This document shows positions 24,531 to 36,628 of a DNA stretch of 64,000 nt, piece by piece. Source of the DNA: Brachionus plicatilis (taxonomy: Eukaryota; Rotifera; Eurotatoria; Ploima; Brachionidae); assembly GCA_010279815.1 (NCBI GenBank), contig QEOQ01000122.1, forward strand, positions 36,651-100,650, read 5' to 3'. The notes beneath the pieces are model-generated. The model saw only the letters and a program-made list of their open reading frames with translations, was not told where the DNA came from and did not search any database. The position numbers were made by a program, and so were the translations under genes. The stretch's first letter is position 1, and every line of letters starts with the position of its first letter.

Positions 24531-25107
24531 TAAGAGTAAAAATATTATATAATAAAATAAAAAAAAGGGTTAAAAACTATTTGTTGAAAAAGAAAGACAA
24601 AAAAGGAAAAGGTTCTTTAGAAAGTCTAATATACAGTTTTATATAAATATTTTTAATAAAAGTAATTAATATAATAAAAATCGATAGGTATCTACTTTTT
24701 CTTTTTTTTAACCCTATCAATTATAATTATATCAGTTTTAATTTTTGTCACCTATTCTAATTAAATTTGTCAACTTGATTTTAATTTTAGTTGTCACCTC
24801 AAAATAATTGATTTGTAATAAAGATAATTAATTAGTCAATTGAAAAGTATTTTTGTCACTCAAATCATTTCTTTATCAGTTTATTAATTTGTTTATCATC
24901 AATTCAAAAATTAACATGACAAAATTATATTTTGTCAATTAATATATATATTTGCAATTAAAACTAGATAATTCGTCAGTTAAACTAGTGTCAATCTGAA
25001 AAAATAAATGTCATTTAAATAAATGTTTTATCAATTAGTTTTTATATTTGTCAATTAAAAAAAATATTTGTAAATATAATATAAAAAAATGGGGACTGGA
25101 CAAAAGA

Positions 25108-25245
25108 TCGAAATTAATTAATGTCGAATAATATCGAAAATTAAAAATGTCGAAAAAAGAAATATTGAATAAATTGATTTTTATTAATGTCGAAAAAAAA
25201 ATATCGAAAAAAGAAATATCGAAAAATGAAATGTCGAATTTGTTA
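25108..25245. repeat. Degenerate ATRTCGAAAA tandem array
   Basis: About ten copies of ATGTCGAAAA or ATATCGAAAA spaced 12-15 bp apart, abutting the MULE end and the LINE remnant. Likely the subterminal array of another DNA element, cut off by the LINE insertion at about 25318. Confidence 0.6.
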
Positions 25246-25317
25246 AATGAGTGTCATAATCAATTAAGTTAATCTATTAAATTCTTTGACATGCCATCAA
25301 TAAACAACTCGAAGAAT

Positions 25318-26575
25318 GTTTGTTCCCTCAAGGCTCGGTAATTAGTCCATTACTTTTTAGCATTTTTATCGATGATATTCCTAAAGGAAACAAAACAAAT
25401 AGTGAATACTCTCTTCTTTTTCGGATGACTTGGTCACATTTTATATTTTTAAGAAAAAAAGAAATTTAGAAAATAAGATAAACAAATACTTAGACGAACT
25501 GGAAAAATGGCTCTTCAAGTGGAAGATGAAAATATCTGTTGAAAAGTCTTGTGACATTGTCTTCACTAAATATAATAAGGAAAATATTGACTTAAATTTA
25601 AAAATATATGAAAATAAAATTGAGAGTCAAAAGGAAATCAAGTTTTTAGGTATAAAATTTGATTCAAAATTAACCTTTACCCCAATGGTTGATGAAATAA
25701 AACAGCGTTGTAGTTCACGGTTGAACTTAATAAAAATATTGTCAAACAAAAAATGGGGTCTTAATTATAACACACTAGGAAACCTATATAAATCTTTAAT
25801 CGGATCTATAATTGATTACTCTTTTCCATGTCTGAATTCATTTTCAGAGACAAACATTAAAAAAATTCAAGTCTTACAAAACTCAGCAATTCGTTTTATA
25901 CTTAAACTAAAATATGATACTCCTTCCAATATTCTGCATCATAAGGCCTTTAATAAACTTAAATTCTTAACTGTCTCGAATCGACTTTTTGAATTAATCG
26001 AAAGATATATAGCGGGAGGACTGCGTCATTCTGTTCCATTGGTTATCAAGCTGGTTGATGAATATAAAGCGGGTTTTGAATCAAGGTATGTTGAATTTCC
26101 GACTCCATTGTGTAATTGCTACCTTACTATTTCTTCTTTTTTTCCTGAAACCTTAACTGTGTAAACCGGAGTTTTTAAATTTCTCCTCTTACTTACTTAA
26201 CTTAATTTAAAAAAGAAAAAAAAAAAAATTTTAAAGTACCCAGAAGAAGACTGTCCATCGCTGTTGAACTGCTGATTCCTTCTATTAGTTTGGCTTGAGT
26301 CGGCTTTAGTTGGTTTGAGTTGGTTTTTGATCGGTTGGTGTCTATTTNNNNNNNNNNNNNNNNNNNNNNNNNNNNNNNNNNNNNNNNNNNNNNNNNNNNN
26401 NNNNNNNAAGTTTCAATTTTGTAAACACGTATCGATCTAACTCTCACAAATTTTTTTCATATTTTTAACTTTTATTTGACTCTATTTTTTAAGAATTTTT
26501 TTATTTTTATATATTTTTAAACTGAGGGAGCCTTAGCTCGATAAAGATATACAAATAAAAAATAAGTGAAAATAA
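25318..26575 (+). pseudogene. 5'-truncated LINE with frameshift at the RT active site; contains a 60 bp gap
   Basis: Starts at the PQGSVISPLLFSIFIDDIP block of RT. One base is missing in the FADD motif at about 25420, splitting the frame. Then an intact 244-codon stretch runs to TAA at 26162-26164, with KFLGIKFDSKLTF, LYKSLIGSIIDYSFPCLNS and a C-terminal TPLCNCYLT. The 3' UTR contains TTGGTTTGAGT-type repeats that run into the gap (26348-26407) and ends with GGGAGCCTTAGCTCG and an A-rich tail. Same family as 16262-17627 and 57278-59115. Confidence 0.8.
26348..26407. other. Assembly gap (60 N)
   Basis: Sixty N characters within the LINE 3' UTR, flanked by a TTGGTTTGAGT short tandem motif; true length unknown. 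Confidence 0.99.
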
Positions 26576-27267
26576 TAAAGCTAATTTAATTTTTTTATAA
26601 TTACCGTAAACTTGCATTAAGAGCAAAATCCGAATCTTTAGAGTTAATTACATAGTTTCTATGTTATAACAATTAAAATTGAATTAGCTAGAAAATACCC
26701 TGAATATGGGATAATTTCCAAAATACAGCCCAAATTTAAATTTTATTCTAACAAAAAAATTAAAAATTATAAAAATTGCAGAATTAATTTCGAAATAGAA
26801 AATGACTCAAATTTTAGCTTTTTTCAATTTTGAACCTAACTCTTCCTCCAGAGTCTCATAAATGCAAAAATGGGAATAGGAAAAATAACTGAATTCTCAG
26901 ATAAATTTGATAGTTTTCAGTGAAAATTTGATTTTAATTAGATTAAGACGAAATTTTTTTATTTTATTTAAAAATCCTCTTGTTAAATTTTTAATTGTTC
27001 TATTAACTGTACAATATTGTATAAATTTGTACAAATGAAATCTAAGCTTTGCAAAAACTTTGAAATGGTATTTAAATTTAATTTATATTATTCAAAAAAT
27101 TTGAGATGTATAGTAAATTTGAGATACGTGATGCCCATAAGTTAAAAAAACATTTCTTAATTTTTTCATTTTAAAATTTCATAAATTTTATTAATTTAAT
27201 CATAATAACAAATTTATCGATAAAAAAAACTAAATATTTAAAAAAAAAACTTTTAATCCATGATAAC
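26576..27267. other. AT-rich spacer, nothing recognised
   Basis: Frequent stops on both strands; only short palindromes such as TGTACAATATTGTA near 27010. Confidence 0.5.
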
Positions 27268-28397
27268 TCATTTATCCTTGTCTGGTTTATACAAAACTCC
27301 TTTTGAATAAACCTCAAATCTAAGTGCTACGGACTCAACATAATCAATAGGTGTAAGCCTAATATAGTTTGTTCTAATTGCTGGCTCAAACATAAACTTA
27401 TTGATAACACTTGAATTGGTTGTGTCAGTTCTATACAAATGACTAACCAGAATTCCAGCATCATTCAAGTATTGCAGCAAAAAGTTGGTCACAGTTTCAT
27501 TGGTGTCAATTCTTCCCTGTGTTTCAAACATATAAATGTCTGTAGTATAGTTAAGCAATATTTCCAGCTGCTCTTTGGGCACATCATTTGTTACTGGGCA
27601 CCATACTGCATCATGATTACATTTGTCCTTTTTGCATACAACTGCTCGGCTAAAATCACACTCGGGCTTGTTCGATGTTGGAATTACTCTCTGCACAAAG
27701 CCAGCCTCATACAACGGAACATAAATTGTCTCTTTTTTATCAAAATAAAAGAATTTAAAACAAATAAAAAACATATTTTCTATTTACTAAAATAACCGTT
27801 TGGTAAATTGGCAACTGTTTTAATGGTTGCTGAATCATCTTCTTCTGTGTGTAAAACTTTGACTGTAGTAGTGGGCACTGTGGTTGTCTCTTTGGGAGCT
27901 GTGGTCTTTAATTTTGAAGATTTTAGTTGGGGCACAGGGCTTGTCTCCTCGATTTCAACAGATTCCTCCTCGATAATTTCTTCAGTAGTGGTGCTCTGAA
28001 CAGGTGTAGACAAAGTGGTAGTGGTAGTTTTGTTTGGATGCTTGTTTTTTTTCCTCGAACCCTTCTTGCGCGAATGTTTGGCCCTTTTTTTGGTGGTGGT
28101 CGAAGCTGTACTAAGACTGGGAGTTTGGTCATAGTCCTCCTCGTCATAATCATCTTCTTCCAAACTATCAATATCAAGTACCTTTACAGATATTTCAGGC
28201 ATAGAGCTTTTGCATTTCGGATCACAATGAGTAGGGCACATGTTCTTCAATGTACTTCTGCTACAGTAGTTGGCAAACATCTGATCCGAAATGAGCTTAC
28301 AAGATGGGTAGTCCAGGCAAGGATCCTTGGTTTTGGCCGGAGTTTTTGCGGCAAAGACTAAAGTTACAGCGGCTAAAAAAATAACAATCTTGATCAT
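27268..28397 (-). CDS. Secreted ShKT domain - Thr-rich linker - discoidin (F5/8C) protein (357 aa)
   Basis: Two exons, 28397-27788 and 27731-27268, joined across a 56 bp GT-AG intron; the sum is in frame and ends TAA. Signal peptide at residues 1-17. Cysteines 27, 33, 45, 54, 58 and 62 with CPTHCDPKC fit a ShKT six-cysteine module. Residues 75-205 are acidic, then Lys-rich, then Thr/Pro-rich: a mucin-like linker probably O-glycosylated. Residues 205-350 resemble an F5/8 type C (discoidin) domain: YEAGFVQRVIPTS, then FETQGRIDTNETV and IRTNYIRLTPIDYVESVALR. ShKT and discoidin modules usually bind channels, glycans or lipids outside the cell, so a matrix or defence role is plausible but inferred. 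The exon 1 frame ends at a chance stop inside the intron, so the two exons could be mistaken for separate genes. Confidence 0.8.
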
Positions 28398-29235
28398 TTT
28401 GAATAGAATATTTCGACCAACTTATATCGGTTCGAGTTATTTTATAGTTAATTTTTGAAATCGATATTAATTGACCCGGTAGAACGGGCAAAATTATGAA
28501 ATTATTTGTCTATGGGATTTGGGCATTTTCAAGCACATAAAGTAAATATTGTTGATATATGCTAGTACTTAACTTACGGGACATGATTGATTGACAAAAG
28601 TGAGATTAAGTGACATGTAATTTTATCTTAATTAATAGCTTAATTTTAAAATCTACTAGATAGATTAACTTGAAATATCGAAATAGAATTATAAATAAGA
28701 TTAGCCGATATTTTTAGCCATTCTATCAATTAATCGAACATGAGACCTATATTTTGAAAAGTATTTAAAATTAATTACTTCAATAAAGTTCTACAAGTCT
28801 CTTGACCTATATCATTAAAAAATTTTCATCCACCCCTAGACTTTGGTTAGAAATTAGCATTAACTTTTGGTAGAAAGTTTTTGTTTGATTGATATTATTC
28901 AAAAAAAAAAACTTTATCCGAATATTTTTGAATTGTTTTATAATGCACTATGAAATACATATGTCAAAAATATTTTAATGAAAAATTTTTTTTGATTGGG
29001 ATTTTGATAAAAATTAAAAGTAATCAAGACGATGATATCTTTGATTAATTTTTTTTTAATTTCACAGCTATTCAATTTTTTTTACAATTTAAAATTATTC
29101 TTAGTAATATTTTATTAATACAAAAAAATTAATTAAAAATCAAAAATAAAAATAATTGGTCAGAAAAACATTAAAATTATAAACAATAAGTTGTTGATTT
29201 CTACTAAATTTTAAAATTACCAATTGCAAGAAATC

Positions 29236-29434
29236 TGGTAAAGTAAATTTTTTGATTAAATTTCATTTTTCAAATTTGATCAAAACATTTAAAATGCGCA
29301 ATTAAATTTAAGTACAATTTTTAAAAATAAAACTTTGAAATTTTATTAACATCTAAAATCTACAATGATTAATTAAAATTGTTTAAATTTCAAATTTGAA
29401 AAATGAAATTTAATCAAAAAAATTAACTTTACCA
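29236..29434. repeat. Inverted repeat with about 44 bp arms
   Basis: GGTAAAGTAAATTTTTTGAT at the left is mirrored by a TTTACC-ending arm at 29391-29434. About 110 bp of A/T-rich spacer. Fold-back or MITE-like; no ORF. Confidence 0.6.
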
Positions 29435-30279
29435 TAAATCTCCCATTATCATGGAATTTTTTTAGTTTCTTAGCACTTCTTTATTTGTAATCTTAATTAG
29501 GGTAAAAAAAATTTGCTTCGCTTTTGGAATAAATCTTCAAATTATTTTTTAAACACAAATTATTTATGCATATTTCAGAAAGTGCATCATTTGATAACGA
29601 TTTATAATTAATTTTAAAATAATTTCTAGGCACAATTCAATTATATTGAGAATTTAAAAATTTCAAAAACTCTCGAAGCAATTTTTTGAATTTAATTATA
29701 AGGATATCTAAACAATTATAATGCAACCAGTCTGCATTTATTAATTATTTTGGTCAAATTTTATATTAGAAAAAAAACTCTTTTTTGAGAATTTTTCTCT
29801 TCCTTTTTTTTCAATATTATAATTTAAAGGTAAATCAATGCTGTCATGATCATAAAAAAATAAAAAAATATATAAATATTAAAAAAGAAAAATTTTATCA
29901 AAAACTTATATTTTTAAATAAATCAAAAAAATAAAACAGCTTGTTAAAAGGATCGTATAAGAAAAATGTTCCAAGATATAATAATTTCCCTTATGTAATT
30001 ATAAGTTCGGTTTGTTTACAATGGATCAATAAATTCTTTGAAGATTTATTCTCTTCTTTCAACTCAAATTAATTAAAGTAGAACAATATTCATAATGTTT
30101 AACAGACTTGTACACAAGTAAAAAAAAGTAATTTTAAGTCTTCAAAGTCAAGTCATTTTAGTACCTTGAGTGAAAAATAATCAAGCCTAAAAATTGTAGA
30201 TCATCATAAATTCAAAATAAAAATTTAAACTATTTGAAAAATTAAATATTAAGTCTTTGTTCAAACTTTTTGGAGGTGA

Positions 30280-31280
30280 CAAAAAAACTACAAACAATAA
30301 GTTGTAGACTGTTAAATTATAAATAAGATTAAATGTTGTGACAAATTTAATCTTATTTTTGTGATAAAAAAATAATTTCTCTGAAAATTTTATTTGTTGA
30401 ACTAACTATTTAATAATTTTGAACTGAGAAAATAAACTCTAATTTACCGAATAAATAAACTAACTGAACGGAAAAAAAATTTATTGATGTGACAAAAATA
30501 GAATTTTTGAAGGAGCTTAAGCTCGGTACAGTAATCGAATAAATAATAATTAGAATGACAAAGAGGTACAAAAATAAAAATAAATTTAAAATTTAAAGAA
30601 AATTAAAAAAATTATTTATTTGTTATTAGGTTTTCTAACAGTTGATTTCTTTAGCCTTCTTCGTTTTCTCGGTAAATCCGCTTAAGTTTACTAACCAACG
30701 ACTGATAATTTGTGAGATTTCCTTTCTTGTAAAAAATGCAGAATATATCCAAGTCGTAATTAAAAAGAAGATATTTTTTTAATATCATTAATAAATATAC
30801 TAAATAAAGGACAAATTAGTGAGCCTTGACGGACATCTGCACGAATATATACGACTATTTACATTTCCCTTAAATGACAAATAAATTATAATTTAACCCA
30901 TCGAAAAATGAATTAGGCAATATATTCTAGTGTATTTTTGGTTAAACTTGATTAATCAGATTTTCCCAAATTTTTAGAATCTCTCAGAATACTAAAATTA
31001 TTAATAATTAAGCCTCTAAGAATGTGATTTAAGTATGGCTGGGAAGTTAAAAATTAAAAACAAGTTATCAAGATCTCTGTATCTTACTCAGCGACCAATA
31101 GTGTCATTCTTTGCCTTATCGATTCAAATTAATTAAAATTTTTGTAATTTATTAATTTAGTCACCTACATTAATAAAATTTGTCGGCCCGAAAATATTTA
31201 ATTTGTAAAAAATTTAGTTTGTTTTGTCAATAAAATAAAGTTTATCAGTCCATTAATGAAAGCCTTAAGGATTTTTATCT
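30280..31280 (-). mobile_element. Composite relic: MULE ends with LINE tail and RT fragment inside
   Basis: Arrays of GTGACAAA/TTTGTCA words at 30290-30500 and 31100-31250 match the element at 22990-25085. Minus-strand 30640-30685 matches its RKRGRP tail (here KRRRLKKSTV). A LINE hairpin AAGGAGCTTAAGCTCG lies at 30510-30525 (plus strand). Minus-strand 30770-30850 encodes a recognisable RT motif (VRQGSLICPLFSIFINDI), so a LINE has also inserted. Nothing is intact. Confidence 0.55.
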
Positions 31281-31974
31281 TCGGGTAAGACTCACAATCT
31301 TGTCAAAATCAGGAAATTACAGGTTCTGGAAATTACAAGAGTTATTTTTCTTTTAATTTTTTTAATAAATTTTATTGATGATTTTATTAAGTTGTTTGAT
31401 TTTTTAACTCAGGAAAAAATTTATCTGGTTATCATAATAAAGTGTAATTATGCATAATTTTTGTAATTTAAATTTTTTTAATGATAATTGTCAATTTTTA
31501 AGTACTTAAATATTTTATAATTTAGATTTTTTTATTAGTCTTTAGTTTTAAATTGATTATTAATTTACTAAAGTATTATTATTTTAAAATCATCATGCTA
31601 TTTTTTAATAATTTACATAATTTTATCTAACCTCTTCTTCTTTCGACTGTAAAAAAAATGTCATTTATGACGTTGATTCGTTGCTAAAAACCACATTTTT
31701 TATAAAATAAGGTAAAAATAGATAATTTATAAAAGACTCTCTCAAGCTTGTCTTTAAATTCACTTTAGCCATTGTTCAAAATTCAAATTAATCATTTAGA
31801 CTTTATTAGAATATCCGAAGAAAACGCTTCCGTAATTAAAAATATTGAAATTTTGTTGAATGGGTCTAAAATTTTTAAATAAAAAAAAGAAATTAATTTA
31901 TTATGTAAAAAAAAATAAAAATAAATTACACATAAAAATAATAATTAAAAAAAATCTAATTACACTGCCTTTGG

Positions 31975-34900
31975 TTAATTGCTAATTATTTTGTTAATAA
32001 AAACATATTTGTTTAATTTAAAATATGCTATACTTATCAGATGTAATAGAGTAACGAAAAATAATAAATTCGAAAATTTTGAACTCGAACAAGCACTGTT
32101 TTTCAGAAAACTTGCCAAATTATCTATTCCGAAAACAAACTTTCGCTTTTGATAAGCTAAAAATAAAAATTACCAAAAAATTTTTTATAAATAAATTTTT
32201 AAGACTTACAATTTACATTTATAAAGCTAAATGATTTTTCTGTCTTTTGAAACAAAATCTCCTTTGAATTAGTATATGCAACGCACTTATACTGACCCGA
32301 ATCACTTTTAACAGCAAACGAAAACTTAACAATCCGTAAAACCGATCTATTAGTGATGTAGTCCACCAACACAAATCTCATATTTTCTTTCAATTCCTTT
32401 TCATTCTTAAACCATTTTAGTCTGACATGCAAATAATTTGGCCCTGAATAGAAACATTGGAGCTGAAAGCTGCTAGATTCATTCACCATCAGGTATCTAG
32501 GACTGACATGCAGGCTTTCTGTCTCTGTACCACTTGATTTACCAATCGACAAATCAAAAATTTTCTCTTCAGTTTTTCTAGCTATTATCTCTGTGCCAAT
32601 CTGTCTTTTCAAAGAGGTGTCCATTGCACCAGGTGTTGTCGAGGGTAAATTTTTGCATTTGTCTGGTATCAGATCAGTGTATTCATAGTCATCATTTTCA
32701 CCATCATCTAAACCCAGAACTTTAACATAGACAAAATACTTCACATTTTGTTCGTAGAGAGTTTTTTTTACAACATAACACGAGTACCATCCAGAGTCGC
32801 GTCGTCCAACTGGACACACTTGAAGACTGTAATTACTTTCTATTAATGAATATTTAGAATTTTTTGAATAAAGTTCATGATTGTGAGAAATTATTTTAGG
32901 CGCACGAAATTCTTTGGTCCATATGATTGTCTTGATGTTACCAGAGGTGAATGGGCAATTTAGACTTAGTTTATCACCTTGATCTAATGTTACGTTTGGT
33001 TGGTAAATTTTTAAAATTGATGGACGCAGAATTTGAGTCGAAACGAAATTTCGATGCGGGTTTTGTGTAAAGCTTCGCGGAAACTTGCTTGAATAAATTT
33101 CTAATGTATCTATAAAATTGCCTTTGTTGTGAATAAGTTCGAGAGCTTGAAATTTTTTTAAATAAATTTATAGATAAATTATTTTTTATTTATCAAGTTC
33201 TATTTTATTTCATAGCATTTACTTCGAGAATCTATTCTCGGCAGGAAGATGATTAAAAGTTTTAACCAGACTTTTCGTTCAATTAGAAATAATTATTAAA
33301 CAGAATTTAATTGTAAATGATTGATTTCCAAACATTATCAGAAAATTAAGATTATTTTCTTGTTTAATAATAAATAAAAAGTTTAATAAATTTGTTATTT
33401 TAAGATTTTCTTCTGTATTCGGATCATTATTATCATCAAATATCGTCGCCAAATCTGGCGTAATTTTAGAAATAAATAATAATAATTAGGATCGTTATAT
33501 AGAAGATTGATAAATTAAATCTTTTAGTTAGGAAATTTAATTTTTACTGTTAACTAGATATTCTTTGTTTCATATTATCACTAAAGTAGCAGTTAATATT
33601 TTAGCTAATCGTAATTTATCTAAAATATTACATGGGCCAGAATTGACACCGGTAGATTAGAAAATAAATAAGTTAATTCTCTCAGAATATCGGTTATAAG
33701 TATTTGCTTACAAAAATTAAATTTAATTAAAAGTTTAAAAAAAGATACACTGTTTAGCGAATTTTTTGACAAAATTTCATTTCCCTATTTTTTTTATTAT
33801 TAATTAGGCAATACACGATGATGAAAAAAAAATTAAATATAAAAATATAAAAGAAATTATTTCTATAAAAAATAAAGAAAACAATTTCTTTCTCGAATGT
33901 GATATATGCATGCTAGATTTACATAATTTCTATTTAAAAATAAAAAATTACAAAATTTTAATTTTTTATTTGTTGTGTTTGTAAGTCTATTGTGAAATTC
34001 AAATACAAATTTAAATAAAGATCTTCCGTCTATAAATTAAAACATTTTCTTATAGCAAAAGATAAATTACTTTTGAAAAAATGTTTTGCTATAAAAAAGG
34101 CAAATAGCAATGAAAATTGGTGAATAATTTTATGTTGACATATTTTTTTAATTCAATAATTAAATTAACACAGATACTTTTCACTGATTTACCAGTTAAG
34201 AATATATATTGTTCAGTTATTGTTTCCTTTAAAATTATGACAAAAAAGTCATCGAATTTTTATTTTAATGTTTGAATTTGTTTTGAATTAGAACAGTAAT
34301 AATAATAAAATTAGACTTAAGAAGGAATTAAAAAAATTAAAATTTTATTTAAAATTTGAGATTTAAGTTGCTGATTAAATTTTCCATGTCACGTTTCAAT
34401 CTTCAAAAACGTGGAATTAGTACATTTAAACATCTACGGATGAGTTTTTCGGTTTTCAATATCGGGATTTAAAAAAGCAATAAATTAAACCCAAAAAAAT
34501 AAAATAAACTACATATGAATAGAAAAATTTATGAATGACCTTAAAAAGATAAGTCAAAATTATTTCATTTTGGTAAAAGTAAATTACAAGTCTAATGGTA
34601 TTGAAAAATTGGGTTGTTTTATTAAAAAAATTAAAATAAATTTTCTTGAATTTTCATATTTTACTTTTAGAGAAAGAGGATTACAAATATCTTTAAAGTT
34701 TCCATAAAAATCGGATTTAAATAAAGATTTTTAGAAAAAAAAACTTTTTTTTCTAAAATAAAATATTAAAATATTTGTGATGATCACAAATATTTAACTT
34801 AGTTTTTAAATTAATTCTAAAATACCGATCAAAAAAGAAAAAATTAAATGATACTTAGCAGATAAAATTTTGAATATCCGATCTAAAGTGTTCGATGTTA

Positions 34901-35002
34901 TGAATTAAAATTAACTTGGAAGGAACAAACGTAACACAATATTAACTTACCTTTTATGGGTTCACGAATTATTGCCAGAAATAGTATCAAATTGATCAGC
35001 AT
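31975..35002 (-). CDS. Two-Ig-domain single-pass membrane receptor (381 aa, three exons)
   Basis: Exons 35002-34951 (signal peptide MLINLILFLAIIREPIK), 33121-32210 and 32156-31975; introns of 1829 and 53 bp; total 1146 nt in frame. Ig domain 1 (about residues 50-150) has Cys in SLNCPF, Trp in IIWTKE and the DSGWYSC signature. Domain 2 (about 230-320) has FQLQCFYSG, LKWFKNEKE and DSGQYKC. An acidic linker (GENDDYEYTD) separates them. Exon 3 adds a hydrophobic span (about 348-368, FSNLLFFVTLLHLISIAYF) and a short basic tail, so the protein is type I membrane anchored; GPI attachment is less likely because of the tail. Cell adhesion or receptor function is inferred from domains. The exact family is not recognised. 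Confidence 0.8.
33122..34950 (-). other. 1.8 kb first intron of the Ig receptor gene
   Basis: GTAAGTTA donor and CAACAAAG acceptor. No exon or transposon recognised inside; A/T-rich. Long first introns after a signal-peptide exon often hold enhancers, but no motif was identified. Confidence 0.6.
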
Positions 35003-36420
35003 TTCTTGACTCGAATAACATTACAAGACAAAATTAAAATCAATAAAACAAAGAAATATATCTAAAGAATTAATAAATTTAATCTTTTAAAACAATATTG
35101 CATAATCTAAATTAAAAAATAAATTAAACGTTTCAAGTCAAAAAATTTTAAATCACTGATTAGTTTGGTAAATAATTTACTTCCTAAGTAAATAATTCAC
35201 AATTGTAGAATTCATGCAACAAGAACAAATCTCTCGTTCTAATGGAAAACTTGTTAATAATTGATAATTTTGAACTGATATTCCCTATGTACAATTAATG
35301 GCACGATATTGCTTGTGCATGATTTTCTTTTATAATTACATATTAGAAAAGCTCGGCTGGTCATCCGAATTGGTCGGATATTAAACTTATTCTGAAAATT
35401 GCGCTCACTCGGGGGCTTAATATTGATTTTTGGATATTCGAACAACATAAGAATAGGTAGCGAAGCATTTCATTCAGGATGCTAAATCTAAATATTTAAT
35501 AGAATAATTCTTCCCGTCTATATTTGGCTCTTTTTTAGCGCCCTTAAAAAAATTTTGCTTCCGATTCATTAAATATTTAAGCGAAAAAATTCATCTTTCT
35601 ATCTGTCACTTCTAATTTTATTGTTATTAGTTTAATTTTTTCGACTAATTACTCATCGGCTGCAAATTAGCTCATCAATTTTATCTAACTAATAATTATA
35701 GCAAATAATTTTTCAGATTAATCCTAGAAGTGAAGTGAGTCCTTCGTTTACTTTTATTTCAAAAATAAGCTAAATTACTCAATTAAATCTTGCTTAAAGA
35801 CTTGAAAGCTTTTATAATTAAAAATTTTAATTCTAATGGTATTAATTTTTTTATTTTGCTCTTGGATGATTAAGCTTTTTTTTTCTTAGAACTGTCTAAA
35901 ATTTTTACTAAACTTTATAAGTAATTTAGTATATATAATTTGGTAATTTTTTGTAAATAAATCTTTATGATTTCCTCTAATTTAAATCTGGGTTTAATTT
36001 TATGCTATATTCTATTAATTAAAACTTTAAATTAATCACAAAAAACTTTGTAAAGAAATAAAAATATAAAATTTGAAAATTTTTTTTGCAAAAAAAATCG
36101 GTTAGCTGTATTTACGTATTAAATCATGTTTTTAAGATAAATATATTAGCTTTTTCATATATCTAAGGCTAATGTCGATTTCACTAATAGAAACATGGAT
36201 TAAAATGTGAAAAAAAATAAGCTAATATGTTATACCAAGGGGTTAATGTTAAAATTAAATTGAAAAAAATTGTGGTTCTAACCGAGAAAAGTAAACTTTT
36301 TACTTAGAATAAAAATTTTGATTCTAAATACGAATGTTCTATAACCCGAATCATTGTCCACATCGTTTAAAAAGAAATGGGTTCTCTAGTTTAAATTAGT
36401 GATAATAACAAGAAAATAAA
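35003..36420. other. Intergenic, nothing recognised
   Basis: Upstream region of the Ig gene. A slightly G+C-richer patch at 35260-35460 has no convincing frame. Confidence 0.5.
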
Positions 36421-36426
36421 ATGCAA

Positions 36427-36519
36427 ATTTTACAAAATTTAGATTAATTAAAAAAAAAAACAATACATTCCTAATTTCTTTTTCTTTTTTTTTTTTAATT
36501 AATCTAAATTTTGTAAAAT
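36427..36519. repeat. Near-perfect hairpin with 33-34 bp arms
   Basis: Arms 36427-36460 and 36486-36519 share TTTTACAAAATTTAGATTAA and its complement around a 25 bp loop. It lies directly upstream of repeat copy 3 and may be a snap-back transposon end. Confidence 0.7.
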
Positions 36520-36527
36520 TAAAATTG

Positions 36528-36628
36528 CTAACAAGAGGGCTGAAAAGAAGGCTATGCCATTCGGAGCTGCCCTGGAAATTTTCCTTTCCTAAATTATCTT
36601 TTAAATAAATAAATAAAAGAAAATAAAA
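36528..36628 (+). repeat. Copy 3 of the dispersed repeat with (AAAT)n tail
   Basis: GGCTGAAAAGAAGGCTATGC, then CATTCGGAGCTGCCCTGG, then a C/T-rich stretch and an AAATAAATAAATAAAA tail. Tail and body order suggest a SINE or a short LINE 3' end. Confidence 0.6.

Larger units (their letters stand above)
22990..25085 (-). mobile_element. Internally deleted MULE-like DNA transposon with TTTGTCA-type end arrays
   Basis: Left arrays (23030-23180: CTGACAAA words) and right arrays (24740-25080: TTTGTCA, TTTGTCAATTAA words) are in inverted orientation and enclose a minus-strand transposase remnant. MULEs typically have long terminal inverted regions; here they are arrays of short degenerate repeats. 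A LINE tail (24478-24530) has inserted near the right end. Exact termini and target duplication were not resolved. Confidence 0.65.
28398..31974. other. Intergenic, AT-rich, with repeat relics
   Basis: No host gene supported. Contains the inverted repeat 29236-29432, the MULE/LINE relic 30280-31280, and otherwise stop-rich A/T sequence. A TATA-like TTATAAAATAACTCG (minus strand, 28431-28445) precedes the ShKT gene by about 35-50 bp. Confidence 0.5.
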
